Part shown: piece by piece, positions 1 through 8,875 of the stretch | How positions within the stretch are numbered: the first letter of the stretch is position 1 | Layout: every line of letters begins with the position of its first letter | NCBI GenBank assembly: GCA_030693705.1 | Contig: JAUYAB010000100.1 | Coordinates: forward strand, 27,303 to 91,302 | Direction: 5' to 3' | Length of the DNA: 64,000 nucleotides | From: Ignavibacteria bacterium | GTDB taxonomy: Bacteria > Bacteroidota > Ignavibacteria > Ignavibacteriales > Ignavibacteriaceae | The notes under the pieces: model-generated | Told to the model about the DNA's origin: nothing | Database searches by the model: none | What the model saw: the letters and a program-made list of their open reading frames with translations, nothing else | Translations under genes and position numbers: made by a program

Positions 1-704
1 GATCTGATCCGCAGTACGGAAGTCGAATCTATTTGAATAGAACCGGTAAAGATTGAACTTTTTTGTGTTGGAGCAGTTCCAACTGTTGTGTAATAAATTA
101 CAGAATTAAATTCTGACGGGGTAATCGAGAGAGTGATCGGGAAAGCGTAAAAGCCGCTTTGATGCGATACGACGGGCTCTCCAAGTTTATTATAAATAGA
201 TGAAAAAAGATTTTGAGATCCAGGAGAAGATGGAGAAAATTTGAACCACTCGCTGGTTGCATCAGGAAATCGTCCAAAAGAAATATCGGTTTGCTGTGTG
301 GAAAAAGTAATTGAATCCACCAACTCGCCCAAAGGATTAAACAAACAAATTTGCTGACCGGAAGCGCTCAACTTGAAATTTGCGTGTGCGCCAATATTTT
401 TATCATCTGCCCAAACGAGTAAATAATTTTTCGGCTGAATTATTAAATCGGTTTGGAATATATACTTGTATGGTGATGAAAGATCATCGGTAATGCTGTA
501 ATCTTTTAAGTTGATTTGGGTCTCGCTTGCGTTAAAAAGTTCTATCCAATCGGAATATGCTTTGTAATCGGGATCGGCAATTACCGCAGCGTTGGAAGCC
601 ATTATCTCATTGATATACAGCGACTGCGGACTACTTTTCTCTTGAATAAAAAAGCAAAAAAGCAAAGAGAAAAAGAGGAAGTAAGATGGATTATGATTTT
701 TCAT
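1..704 (-). CDS. Lamin-tail-domain surface protein, N-terminal part (runs off the window)
   Basis: The minus strand is open from an ATG at 704 to the window edge, 234 codons, so the C-terminus is missing. The first 27 residues are a basic start followed by a Phe/Leu-rich core, consistent with an export signal. Residues about 28-140 look like a lamin-tail domain (LYINEIMASN, then SDWIELFNAS, and LLVWADDKN further on). Residues about 185-234 resemble the chitobiase/hexosaminidase C-terminal-like beta domain (VIYYTTVGTAPT). In FCB bacteria this pair often precedes a CotH kinase-like domain and a T9SS tail, but neither can be checked here. It is probably an extracellular surface protein of unknown substrate. 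It reads the same way as the GH5 gene behind it, 60 bp away. Confidence 0.75.
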   Translation of the reverse strand, partial: MKNHNPSYFLFFSLLFCFFIQEKSSPQSLYINEIMASNAAVIADPDYKAYSDWIELFNASETQINLKDYSITDDLSSPYKYIFQTDLIIQPKNYLLVWADDKNIGAHANFKLSASGQQICLFNPLGELVDSITFSTQQTDISFGRFPDATSEWFKFSPSSPGSQNLFSSIYNKLGEPVVSHQSGFYAFPITLSITPSEFNSVIYYTTVGTAPTQKSSIFTGSIQIDSTSVLRIR

Positions 705-764
705 ATTGTATCGAATTCATAATCCAAATTACAAAGAATAACACCAAAATATTGTGCTGAAATG

Positions 765-2783
765 TTACCGAAGCAAAACCATTTTCTTTATTTCAACAAA
801 ACTACCGGCGCGAAGTTGATAGAAATATACACCGCTTGGGAGTGAGTTGGTAGTTAGTTGATTGTTGTGTGTTGTATTAAAATTGATGGAATAATTTCCG
901 GCAGCTTGTTCTTCGTTTACTAATGTTGCAACTTCATTTCCAAGCATATCATATACTTTTAATGTTACGTGACTGTTTACTGACAACTGATAACTAATCA
1001 CCGTTTCCGGATTAAACGGATTCGGATAATTTTGCATCAACGAAAAGTCGAGCGGAGCCGAGACTTCATTTTTTACATCAGTAGCAACAAGATCAAACTT
1101 TACATAGTTGACGTTAAATCCGCCGAAGTAAAAGTTTAGAGAAAAAGTATGTTTACCGGAAGTGAGTGGAATATTATTTATCGGAAGGCTCATCCATTTT
1201 GTCCATCCGCCGGTCGCCGGAACATCTATGAACGTACCGATATTATTACCATCCCAGCGCATCAAGACTTTTCCACCGCTCGCATTTGCGGCTACACGAA
1301 GCGCTAAGTTATACGTTCCGGTTTGCTCAACGTTTACCGTATAGTTCAAGTATTCGCCGGTATTTGTCCAGCCGACATCATATCCGTTTGTAAGAACGTC
1401 GGAACATTTTTCAATATCAACACCGTCATTGCGGTATTGTCCGCCGCTATTCCAGGTACTCTTGTTATCTGCATTTTGGTAGTCGATGTCCTTGTATGCA
1501 TAACCATTCTGACCAATGTTATAATCAGCGGCATAAATAATTCCGGGTATCGTAAGCGATTTAAAGGGAAGTGTCTCGGTAGTTTTCACCTGTCTGAACA
1601 TTGCGTCAATTACACCGCTGTTTGTTTTGCAGCTATCGATGTTAAGATTCTTGGCAAATTTTGTTAATGCATTTACAGCATAATCAACAGTTGGCTTGGT
1701 TGCCTGCCCGCTCCAATATTTTAGAAGATAGTCATACTCCGCCGGTTTGTTTACGAACATCATACTGTTGTTGCCTTCAACTTTTTTCAAAGTCCACCAC
1801 GCCCAGCCGATGTTGTAAGACTCCATTAACTTGATTGCATCGGTAAACCATTGATTAGAATTTTCTCCCGATTCTCCAAGCCAAAGAGGACGCTGGGTAC
1901 TATTTCTTAAATCGATGAGATAGTCGATTGAATTGTTATCCGTTCCATTCCAATATTTATGGAAACTGTACACCATGTTGACATCCCAAGCGGGACTTAA
2001 ATTATCGAAACTTGTTGCATACCAATTGCCTTCAATAAAAATTATATGGTTTTTATCAACGGTGCGTATTTCGTTGGTGATCTTAACAAAAAGATCTCTT
2101 AAGGGTTGATTATTCCCGGTATTAAAATTATAGGCAGTTTCATTTATAAGATCGTAACCACCGATCCATTGCTTGTTTGCATAACGGGCGGCAATCGTTT
2201 TCCAGAGAGAAACCGTGCGTTGCTGAGCGATTGGATCTTCCCAAAGCGGAAGATATGCGGGATTGTAATCTGCAATATTGTCTTTGCTTTGTCCGCCGGG
2301 CGCAGCGTGCAGATCGAGGATCAAATAAATTTTACTTTCCTCGCACCATTGCAAAAGGCTGTCGATAATTGCAAATCCTTCTTCGGAATAAATAAAAGAA
2401 GAATCTTGCGGAGTGAGTAAGTTAAAGTGCATCGGAAGTCTTATTGAATTAAAACCCCAAGCGGCAATTTGCTGAACATCTTTTCTTGTTACAAAATTTG
2501 AGCGATACAATTTGAAAAATTCATCTGTTTTCTCAACACCAATCAATGTTTCGATCTTGTGTCTAAACTGCCACGCAGCATTTGCAAAAGAAGAAGTTTG
2601 CAGCATATAACCTTCGGGAACAAGCCAGCCGCCTAATCCGATTCCGCGCAGTAAAAAATTATTTCCGCTGCCGTCAACTATTTTTATCCCTGATGTTTTA
2701 AGAAAACCTTGTGGATGAATATTTAAAGAGAAGAAAAGAATTGAAAGCAGTGGGATAAAAAGAATGATCTTTAATTTTTTCAT
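765..2783 (-). CDS. Secreted glycoside hydrolase family 5 protein with CBM6-like module and T9SS tail
   Basis: The 672-residue product has a signal peptide (1-25, ending HPQG). A GH5 (alpha/beta)8 barrel spans about 30-400: GFNSIRLPMHF at 110-120, the acid/base Glu in LINETAYN (Glu215) and the nucleophile Glu in WLGESGEN (Glu304). A CBM6-like beta-sandwich covers about 415-570 (GYDVGWTNTGEYLNYTV, then NVNYVKFDLV). The last 80 or so residues are a type A T9SS sorting domain (QNYPNPFNPETVISYQL, ending KKMVLLR). It should be exported by Sec, moved across the outer membrane by T9SS and act on an extracellular beta-glucan or related polymer. The exact substrate cannot be read from the sequence; the N-terminal layout (NFLLRGIGLGGWLVPEGYM) is reminiscent of exo-beta-glucanase-like GH5 members. 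Confidence 0.9.
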   Translation of the reverse strand: MKKLKIILFIPLLSILFFSLNIHPQGFLKTSGIKIVDGSGNNFLLRGIGLGGWLVPEGYMLQTSSFANAAWQFRHKIETLIGVEKTDEFFKLYRSNFVTRKDVQQIAAWGFNSIRLPMHFNLLTPQDSSFIYSEEGFAIIDSLLQWCEESKIYLILDLHAAPGGQSKDNIADYNPAYLPLWEDPIAQQRTVSLWKTIAARYANKQWIGGYDLINETAYNFNTGNNQPLRDLFVKITNEIRTVDKNHIIFIEGNWYATSFDNLSPAWDVNMVYSFHKYWNGTDNNSIDYLIDLRNSTQRPLWLGESGENSNQWFTDAIKLMESYNIGWAWWTLKKVEGNNSMMFVNKPAEYDYLLKYWSGQATKPTVDYAVNALTKFAKNLNIDSCKTNSGVIDAMFRQVKTTETLPFKSLTIPGIIYAADYNIGQNGYAYKDIDYQNADNKSTWNSGGQYRNDGVDIEKCSDVLTNGYDVGWTNTGEYLNYTVNVEQTGTYNLALRVAANASGGKVLMRWDGNNIGTFIDVPATGGWTKWMSLPINNIPLTSGKHTFSLNFYFGGFNVNYVKFDLVATDVKNEVSAPLDFSLMQNYPNPFNPETVISYQLSVNSHVTLKVYDMLGNEVATLVNEEQAAGNYSINFNTTHNNQLTTNSLPSGVYFYQLRAGSFVEIKKMVLLR

Positions 2784-3070
2784 ATCAAAACGGTAAAAGA
2801 ATTAAGTTGAAGAGTATTTATCTATCCGGGTAGAACTCGCAAAAATCAGACCACAAAAATGTTTCGTCAAGGCTGCTTCTAAGGCGCTAAAGAAGAGAAT
2901 CAGAAATGAGTTTTTATCATTCTAATAAGTGAGAAATTATTTATTTAATAAGGTAAAACAATAAACATTATTTCATCTTTATTCTTAATGGTTTTTTGTT
3001 TTTTATTTGTTTAGTTTTCAATTATGAGATTAATTCAAGAAGCACTAAACTTATCAAGGATAAAACAAAA

Positions 3071-3445
3071 ATGAAAATACTTTCAGTTGAAGATAATCTG
3101 GAAAACAGAACAATTATTTCTAAATTCTTAGAAGGATTGTACGTTGTTGAGGATGCAGTTAATGCAATTGAAGCGATTCAAAAAGCGAAAAAAGAAAAGT
3201 ACGATTTAGTCCTTATGGATATCAGTTTGGAGGGAGCGATTGATGGACGCACCGCGGCAAAAGAAATTAGAAAAATCGATGGATACGAAAAAGTGCCGAT
3301 CATTGCCATAACCGGTTACGCTCTTTTTGCCGACAAAGAACAATTTTTGAAAGAAGGATTTGACGGATATCTGGCAAAACCTTACCGAAAAAAACAACTC
3401 ATTGAAATTATTATTGAGCATTTGAAGAAAGAGCAATTTAAGTAG
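3071..3445 (+). CDS. Single-domain response regulator
   Basis: This 124-residue receiver-only protein has acidic residues in LSVEDN, the phospho-acceptor Asp50 in LVLMDISLEG, the Thr switch in AITGYA and Lys in LAKPYRKK. An open frame continues upstream to 2996, but I chose the ATG at 3071 because it begins the receiver fold directly and has AAGGA ten bases before it. There is no output domain, so it probably acts by protein contact or in a phosphorelay. The sequence resembles receivers found at the end of hybrid kinases, such as the one ending the 24122-29212 gene. It stands alone, divergent from the GH5 gene. Confidence 0.85.
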   Translation: MKILSVEDNLENRTIISKFLEGLYVVEDAVNAIEAIQKAKKEKYDLVLMDISLEGAIDGRTAAKEIRKIDGYEKVPIIAITGYALFADKEQFLKEGFDGYLAKPYRKKQLIEIIIEHLKKEQFK

Positions 3446-3635
3446 CAGCAAAATCCCTTTCGCAACGGCAAAAATATTTTCCAGACAACATATCTTTATT
3501 GCAAGGATGAATGAAGAATGATTGGCTGAATGAAACATAGTTTGCATTTCCTGCGCCGATAGTTATTTAAAGCATGGTTGTTGCTTACTGCCGACCGCCG
3601 ACTCTTTAGGTCTGCTTGTCCAATTCAGAGTTTTC

Positions 3636-3992
3636 TTAATATTCCTTATACTCGGCAAATCCGTTCTTCACAAGTTCATCATTCACGTTCATCGATTTCC
3701 CTTTCGGATCCGTTATCCAAATCTCGCCGAGATATCTTCCATATTTTTCGCGAACATCTTTTATGGTGCGCAGAGTAATTTCTTTGTTCAAGATCAAACC
3801 GCGGAGGAAATCGCGAGACAGCAATCCTTGCGGTCTCTCTTTCCCGCGCAGTTCCGGTGCGTTAATTCTGCTCAATCTGATCTTTTCACTTTTTATCCAT
3901 GTGTGCAATCCAAGATCGATATCAACGGTACAAGTATCGCCGTCGTAAACAGCAGTAACAAACGCTTTGTATTGAAAGAGTTGAGTTTCCAT
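3636..3992 (-). CDS. Staphylococcal-nuclease-like (thermonuclease family) protein
   Basis: This is a 118-residue SNase-fold protein. The calcium-binding Asp pair is in VYDGDTCTVDID. The catalytic set looks present: Arg39 in KIRL, Glu47 in INAPEL, Arg86 in YGRYLG. An Asn sits where the classical enzyme has Asp40. There is no signal peptide, so it is probably cytoplasmic, unlike secreted thermonucleases. AAAGGA lies five bases before the ATG. The family cleaves RNA and DNA to 3'-phospho products; the cellular role here is unknown. It is a single gene convergent with the response regulator before it. Confidence 0.85.
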   Translation of the reverse strand: METQLFQYKAFVTAVYDGDTCTVDIDLGLHTWIKSEKIRLSRINAPELRGKERPQGLLSRDFLRGLILNKEITLRTIKDVREKYGRYLGEIWITDPKGKSMNVNDELVKNGFAEYKEY

Positions 3993-4062
3993 CTTTTTCC
4001 TTTCGAATAAATTAAATATTTTGCTTTTAACTTAAAGAACAACTTAAAATTAGAAAAGCTGT

Positions 4063-4614
4063 ATGAGAAATAAAACGATAATCTTTTTTTGCATCTTTAT
4101 TGTAATCTTCGTCTTTAACAACCAGGCGCAACTAAGATTGAAAACGGTTGGTACGTCTCTGGGTGTTGGAACGATGAGCGGGAATTCCCCGCAAATATTT
4201 TCTTCTTCACTATCACTTTTCTCTGATGTGAGTATCGAATCTTCCACTCCCGTTGAATTGAGATTGCAGTTAAGTCTCTTGAATGATTTTAATAAGCTCA
4301 TTCCGGAAAACCGGCAAAACAAATATTATCCATCGTTAAGAGGTGTTTCAGTGCAGATGCTATTTCAACAGCAGATGTTCAAGAAAATATATTTTGAAGA
4401 GGGATTTGGTCCGCTGGTAATAAACGATAGAACTTTTAGCGATGTGAACTTGTGGAGTTATGGAGCGGTTTTTTCGTTTTCAGCCGGAATAAATTTTGTT
4501 GAAAAAGGGGAGAAAGGTTTTGCGTTCGCACTCATTTCTGAATTGGGAAATACTTTTACTCAAACTACTCCGCAATATTTATCTATTGCGTTACAGTTGA
4601 AATATCTCAACTGA
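4063..4614 (+). CDS. Exported protein of unknown function, probable small outer-membrane barrel
   Basis: The 183-residue product has a signal peptide (MRNKTIIFFCIFIVIFVFNN, cut near AQA). The rest has alternating polar and hydrophobic stretches and many aromatic residues, as in small beta-barrel proteins (SYGAVFSFSAGINF, then FALISELGNTF and LSIALQLKYLN at the end). I recognise no family motif. A hairpin at 4635-4654 separates it from the convergent outer-membrane gene that follows. Function is unknown. Confidence 0.65.
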   Translation: MRNKTIIFFCIFIVIFVFNNQAQLRLKTVGTSLGVGTMSGNSPQIFSSSLSLFSDVSIESSTPVELRLQLSLLNDFNKLIPENRQNKYYPSLRGVSVQMLFQQQMFKKIYFEEGFGPLVINDRTFSDVNLWSYGAVFSFSAGINFVEKGEKGFAFALISELGNTFTQTTPQYLSIALQLKYLN

Positions 4615-4634
4615 AAGTTATATGCAAAAAAAAA

Positions 4635-4654
4635 GCTGTCAATTTCTTGACAGC
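4635..4654 (-). terminator. Rho-independent terminator of the 4683-5273 gene
   Basis: A perfect 8-bp stem (GCTGTCAA / TTGACAGC) closes a TTTC loop. Read on the minus strand it is followed by nine T residues, the classical intrinsic terminator layout. Read on the plus strand the T run is weak and displaced, so it is chiefly a terminator for the minus-strand gene and perhaps a leaky one for 4063-4614. Confidence 0.8.
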
Positions 4655-4682
4655 CTTAACATTTTTCTGTTACGAAAAAATA

Positions 4683-5273
4683 TTATAAACCGAAGTTATA
4701 TAATACGTTTACGCCTACGAAATTAAGAGCATCTCCACCCTCTGGAGTTCCTAAGTTTTGATATTTAAGAGAAATATCAAAACTTGAAACTTGATATCCA
4801 ACACCTACTGCAAATCCGAATTTAGTTTCGGATCCTGTCGTTTCACCTGATGAAGCAGGAACAGTATAACTCCCAACAGTAATTGCAGGTACATCATATT
4901 TTGCTGTCCATGAAAGCATATTTAATCCCGCTTCAACAGAACCATAGAGTCCGGGAGCAAAAGAATATTTCGCACCAACAAGAATTGGAATTGCTGAGAA
5001 AGAAGAAGAATAGGTTGCATTGACACCAGGATAAACTTCTTCACTAATATCTTTTCCAGGAAACATTAAATAGCCTAAGGAAGCAGTGCCGACAATAGTG
5101 CCAAATCCCATTTCACCACGAACTAATCCACCAAAACCCATTGAAGATGCATCAGCAAAGGTTCCCATAGGTAAGGCTAATGTTCCACCAACACCCAATG
5201 TTATTTTAGATTGCCCATTGGTGAATCCGGCGAACAAAACGAGAACAACAACCAAAGAAAGTACTTTTTTCAT
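4683..5273 (-). CDS. Outer-membrane beta-barrel protein (porin/OmpW-like fold), function unknown
   Basis: The 196-residue protein has a signal peptide (MKKVLSLVVVLVLFAGFTNGQ). The mature part is made of amphipathic strands rich in Gly and aromatic residues (TLGVGGTLALPMGTF, FGFAVGVGYQVSSFDISLKYQNLG) and ends in an aromatic-plus-Leu strand (NVLYNFGL), typical of an outer-membrane barrel inserted by BamA. AGGAG lies seven bases before the ATG. About 290 bp of AT-rich leader separate it from the divergent kinase at 5565. No ligand can be assigned. Confidence 0.75.
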   Translation of the reverse strand: MKKVLSLVVVLVLFAGFTNGQSKITLGVGGTLALPMGTFADASSMGFGGLVRGEMGFGTIVGTASLGYLMFPGKDISEEVYPGVNATYSSSFSAIPILVGAKYSFAPGLYGSVEAGLNMLSWTAKYDVPAITVGSYTVPASSGETTGSETKFGFAVGVGYQVSSFDISLKYQNLGTPEGGDALNFVGVNVLYNFGL

Positions 5274-5564
5274 CAGAGAACTCCTGTAAATTATGGATAA
5301 TAATTATTTTTCATGGTCCTTCATATCTCCTTTACATAGGTTCTATGAAAACCGCGTGTAAATTTTGTTATTTTTTTTTTAAAAAACAACAATCTCGTGC
5401 CTTATATTTTACTTATTTTTATAGCCCAAGAATAAAGGAATGGTTTTCTTCTCGAAAAATTACTCGTTAACGAATTAGAATGAATCAATAACTTCAAATA
5501 AAATTTGTATTTTAGAATTAAAGAGTCTTAGAAATTTCAGATTAATGTTAGAACCCAACTATTG

Positions 5565-7103
5565 ATGCAAAACGAATTTCAAAATATACCGGAGAATTTT
5601 TCCGCGATCTTCATCCGTTCAGATAAAGAATATCAAAATATAATTTTTCTTTCTCCCTCTGTACAAAAATACTTCGGCTATTCTTCCGAAGAAATTATCA
5701 GCAGCCCGAAATTATTATTTAAAAAAATTGAAGTTGCCCATTTTAGTGAAGTAAAAGAGTTTTTCCGTAGACTAAAAAAGGGACTTCCCTCTATTGTGGA
5801 TTTTACCGTGATAAAAAACGAAAACGAAAAATTCTTCCTCCGTTTTCGCGCGGTTCCTTATTACGAGGAGGATAAACTAAAGTATTTTGATGGAATAATG
5901 TTTGAAGTTTATGAGGAACTTCAACAAAAAGCATTGCTCGAAGAATCTGAAAAACAATTAAAAGTTCTATTCGAGACTGCGGAAGACTTGATTTTTATTC
6001 TGGATAGCAGCGGAAATTTTGTTCTTGTAAATGCAAACGGAGCGTTGGCGCTTGAATACTTAACGGATGAAATGAAAGGGAAGCACATTCTTTCCTTCAT
6101 TGATGAGTCGACTAAAAGTTCGTTCATAAAAGCTTTTCAGAAATTGCTGGCATCTTCTTCCGTTCAAACTTTTGAGACCAGATTCTTAAGCAAGTATGGC
6201 AAAAGTATAATTTTTGAGTTGAATGCGAGAACAATTTTTGATGATTACAAAAAAATTATCGGCGTAATAGCAATCGGCAGGAACATCACTTCGCGGAATT
6301 CGTTGGAAGATAAAGTAAAAGATTTATCCCATAAATTAGTTGAAGCCAGACGGATTATCTCCGTTGAACGCGATCGCGCTAAGCAGAGAATTTCGGTGCT
6401 CGAAGAATTGAACAGACTAAAGAATGAATTCGTCTCAAACATTTCTCACGAACTGCGTACACCGTTAGCGTCAATTATCGGGTTCTCAGAAACCATTGAT
6501 TCAGATACCTCGATGCCCGAAGAAATGAAAAAAGAATTCAATAAAATTATTTTGGAAGAAGCGAAGCGGCTCGCTAATTTAATTAATGATGTGCTCGATA
6601 TTTCCAGAATTGAAGGGGGGAAGATTGTACTTAACAAAACAGAATTTGACATTAATGAAATTCTAAGAAACTGTGTTGAAAAAATCCGCCCGAACGCAAA
6701 AGCAAAACGAATTACTCTCTCTGTTGATATACCGCCGGAAGTGGTTTTGGTTTTAGCTGATGAAGAGAGAATAACGCAGCTTTTTGAAAATCTTTTGGCA
6801 AACGCGGTTAAGTTTAATGTTGAAGAGGGGCGTGTTACCGTGTTAGCGCAAAATCTTTTTAAAGAATATGAAGTAATAATTAGCGATACAGGCGTTGGAA
6901 TTCCCGCGCAAGACTTGCCGTTTATTTTTCAAAAATTTTATAGAGTAAGCAGACCTGGAACTGAAATTCCCGGAACCGGTTTGGGGCTCGCATTGGTTAA
7001 ACAAATTGTTGATCATCATAAAGGTTTGATTACTTTGCAGAGTGAAGAAAACAAAGGAACTACGTTAATCATCAAATTACCGTTACTAAATTATCAAGGA
7101 TAA
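5565..7103 (+). CDS. PAS-PAS sensor histidine kinase (cytoplasmic)
   Basis: The protein is about 512 residues with no membrane segment. Two PAS domains lie at about 10-120 and 130-245, followed by a short coiled coil and a HisKA domain with the phospho-acceptor His near residue 295 (FVSNISHELRTPLAS). The ATPase domain has an N box (QLFENLLANAVKFN), G1 (ISDTGVGIP), F box (FIFQKFYRV) and G2 (GTGLGLALVKQ), so it should be an active kinase. An in-frame TTG lies three bases before the ATG chosen as start. The gene ends four bases before an NtrC-type regulator, its likely partner. No cofactor-binding residue in the PAS domains is evident to me. Confidence 0.9.
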   Translation: MQNEFQNIPENFSAIFIRSDKEYQNIIFLSPSVQKYFGYSSEEIISSPKLLFKKIEVAHFSEVKEFFRRLKKGLPSIVDFTVIKNENEKFFLRFRAVPYYEEDKLKYFDGIMFEVYEELQQKALLEESEKQLKVLFETAEDLIFILDSSGNFVLVNANGALALEYLTDEMKGKHILSFIDESTKSSFIKAFQKLLASSSVQTFETRFLSKYGKSIIFELNARTIFDDYKKIIGVIAIGRNITSRNSLEDKVKDLSHKLVEARRIISVERDRAKQRISVLEELNRLKNEFVSNISHELRTPLASIIGFSETIDSDTSMPEEMKKEFNKIILEEAKRLANLINDVLDISRIEGGKIVLNKTEFDINEILRNCVEKIRPNAKAKRITLSVDIPPEVVLVLADEERITQLFENLLANAVKFNVEEGRVTVLAQNLFKEYEVIISDTGVGIPAQDLPFIFQKFYRVSRPGTEIPGTGLGLALVKQIVDHHKGLITLQSEENKGTTLIIKLPLLNYQG

Positions 7104-7107
7104 CGCA

Positions 7108-8490
7108 TTGAAAAAATTAATCTACATTGTTGACGACGAGCCTGCAATTGCAAAATTGCTTTCGTATTGGGTACATGACAAGTGGGATTATGCCGTTGAA
7201 ATTTTTACTGATGGTGAACAGGCGCTTAAAAAACTTTCGGCTAAACCTGATTTAATTTTACTCGATATAATGCTTCCCGGGTTGAACGGCATAGAAACAT
7301 TAAAAAAAATAAAACAGTACGATGAAAACCTTCCCGTCATTATCCTCTCCGCTCAAGGAAGGATTGAGACCGCATTGGAAGCGCTCCGGAATGGTGCGTA
7401 CGATTATTTCCCTAAACCAATTGATACGCAGCGCCTTGAACCGGCAATTAAAAATGCAATTAAGAATTATGACTTAACCCGCGAGGTTCAAAACTTACGC
7501 GAAAATGTTCACCGCGAATTTAAATTTGAAAATATCATTTCTGCTGACGGCAAAATGCAAGACGTTTTCAAGCTTGTTAGCAAAGTTCTTAATAACGATA
7601 TCACTGTTTTGATTCATGGAGAGAGCGGAACAGGTAAAGAATTAATAGCCAAAGCAATCCACTACAATGGAATTCGGAAGTCGAAACCGTTTATTGTTGT
7701 TAACTGCGCTTCAATTCCTCGCGAACTTTTGGAGAGTGAATTATTCGGACACGAAAAAGGCTCATTTACCGGCGCACACCAACGGAAACTCGGTAAGTTT
7801 GAAATTGCAAACGAAGGAACGATCTTCTTAGATGAAGTCGGCGAACTTGAAATGATGCTTCAAGCAAAGTTATTGCGTGTGATTCAGCAAAGAGAATTTG
7901 AGCGTGTTGGAGGAAATGATCTTTTAAAAACCGATGTACGAATTATCTCCGCAACAAATAGAGATTTGCGAAAAGCAGTTGAGAATAAGGAATTTAGAGA
8001 AGATCTTTACTATCGTTTAAATTCATTCCCGATAAACATTCCACCGTTACGGCAGCGTAAAGGAGACTTGCTCGTGCTGGCCGATTATTTTTTTAACCTC
8101 TGCAAAAAAAAATTAGGGAAGGAAACAAAAGGTTTTTCTAAACGAGCGTTAAAATTGATTTATGATTATGATTGGCCCGGAAATGTTCGCGAAATGGAAA
8201 ACACGATTGAGCGCTGCATCATCGTTTCAGATACCGACACCATTGACGTGGAAGATTTTCCGGCTCACATAAAAGTGTTTGATCAGAGTAGAACCTATGG
8301 AACTTCGACCGGATATTTTACCGAAGATGTAATCGTTCCTTTTGAGAAAATTAAAGAAGAAGCGGTGCGCCATGCCCTGAAAATTACAAAAGGAAATATT
8401 CTTGAAGCGGCTAGAAAATTACAACTCGGTAGAGCCACAATTTACCGGTTGATGGAACGCTATAAAATTGATAGCAAAGAATTTGAATAA
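7108..8490 (+). CDS. NtrC-family sigma-54-dependent response regulator
   Basis: This 460-residue activator has a receiver at 1-120 (Asp53 in ILLDIMLPG, Lys in FPKPID), a sigma-54 AAA+ domain at about 140-370 (Walker A GESGTGKE at 171-178; sigma-54 contact loop GSFTGA at 218-223, a variant of the common GAFTGA; Walker B IFLDEVGE) and a Fis-type HTH at the end (ILEAARKLQLGRATIYRLM). The start is a TTG with CAAGGA seven bases upstream; no ATG is suitably placed. It should be phosphorylated by the kinase just upstream and open sigma-54 promoters. Neither rpoN nor its target genes can be named from this window. Confidence 0.92.
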   Translation: MKKLIYIVDDEPAIAKLLSYWVHDKWDYAVEIFTDGEQALKKLSAKPDLILLDIMLPGLNGIETLKKIKQYDENLPVIILSAQGRIETALEALRNGAYDYFPKPIDTQRLEPAIKNAIKNYDLTREVQNLRENVHREFKFENIISADGKMQDVFKLVSKVLNNDITVLIHGESGTGKELIAKAIHYNGIRKSKPFIVVNCASIPRELLESELFGHEKGSFTGAHQRKLGKFEIANEGTIFLDEVGELEMMLQAKLLRVIQQREFERVGGNDLLKTDVRIISATNRDLRKAVENKEFREDLYYRLNSFPINIPPLRQRKGDLLVLADYFFNLCKKKLGKETKGFSKRALKLIYDYDWPGNVREMENTIERCIIVSDTDTIDVEDFPAHIKVFDQSRTYGTSTGYFTEDVIVPFEKIKEEAVRHALKITKGNILEAARKLQLGRATIYRLMERYKIDSKEFE

Positions 8491-8522
8491 AAACTAAATT
8501 GCAGTAAGAAAAAAGGAGAAAT

Positions 8523-8870
8523 ATGGACTTTATTAAAGAGACCTTCGAAGAAATTGTTGTTGAAGTTGTAAATCTTTCACGCGCAACTTTAAAAGAAGCA
8601 GAAGAATTTAAAAAAATTCTCACCCAGGAAATTGAAGGTGGTTCACGGAAGATGGTTGTTGATCTTTCCGAATGTGAATTTATCGATTCAACTTTTCTTG
8701 GTGCGCTTGTCGTTTCACTGAAAAAAATAACTTCGTTGGGCGGGGATCTTAAATTGGTAGGATTTCAACCGGCTGTCCATTCTATGTTCGAGTTAACAAG
8801 AATGTACCGTGTGTTTGAAGCTTATCCATCTAAGCTTGAAGCGATCCAAAGTTACGGAAAGAAAATTTAA
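8523..8870 (+). CDS. STAS-domain anti-anti-sigma factor-like protein
   Basis: The 115-residue STAS domain is of the SpoIIAA/RsbV type. The conserved core reads MVVDLSECEFIDSTFLGALV, with Ser56 at the usual phosphorylation position. In the family the unphosphorylated form sequesters an anti-sigma kinase. It sits 33 bp after the NtrC-type gene and 6 bp before a PP2C phosphatase that could dephosphorylate it. No RsbW-like kinase is next to it, so the third partner must be elsewhere or be one of the sensor kinases. Confidence 0.88.
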   Translation: MDFIKETFEEIVVEVVNLSRATLKEAEEFKKILTQEIEGGSRKMVVDLSECEFIDSTFLGALVVSLKKITSLGGDLKLVGFQPAVHSMFELTRMYRVFEAYPSKLEAIQSYGKKI

Positions 8871-8875
8871 CAATA

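Noticed and set aside
516..722. Plus-strand 68-codon frame near the window start
   Set aside because: It lies opposite the continuous minus-strand lamin-tail gene, which has a signal peptide and domain motifs.
3446..3635. Possible small RNA or gene between the response regulator and the nuclease
   Set aside because: No stable hairpin with T run, no RBS-led frame; nothing to support a feature.
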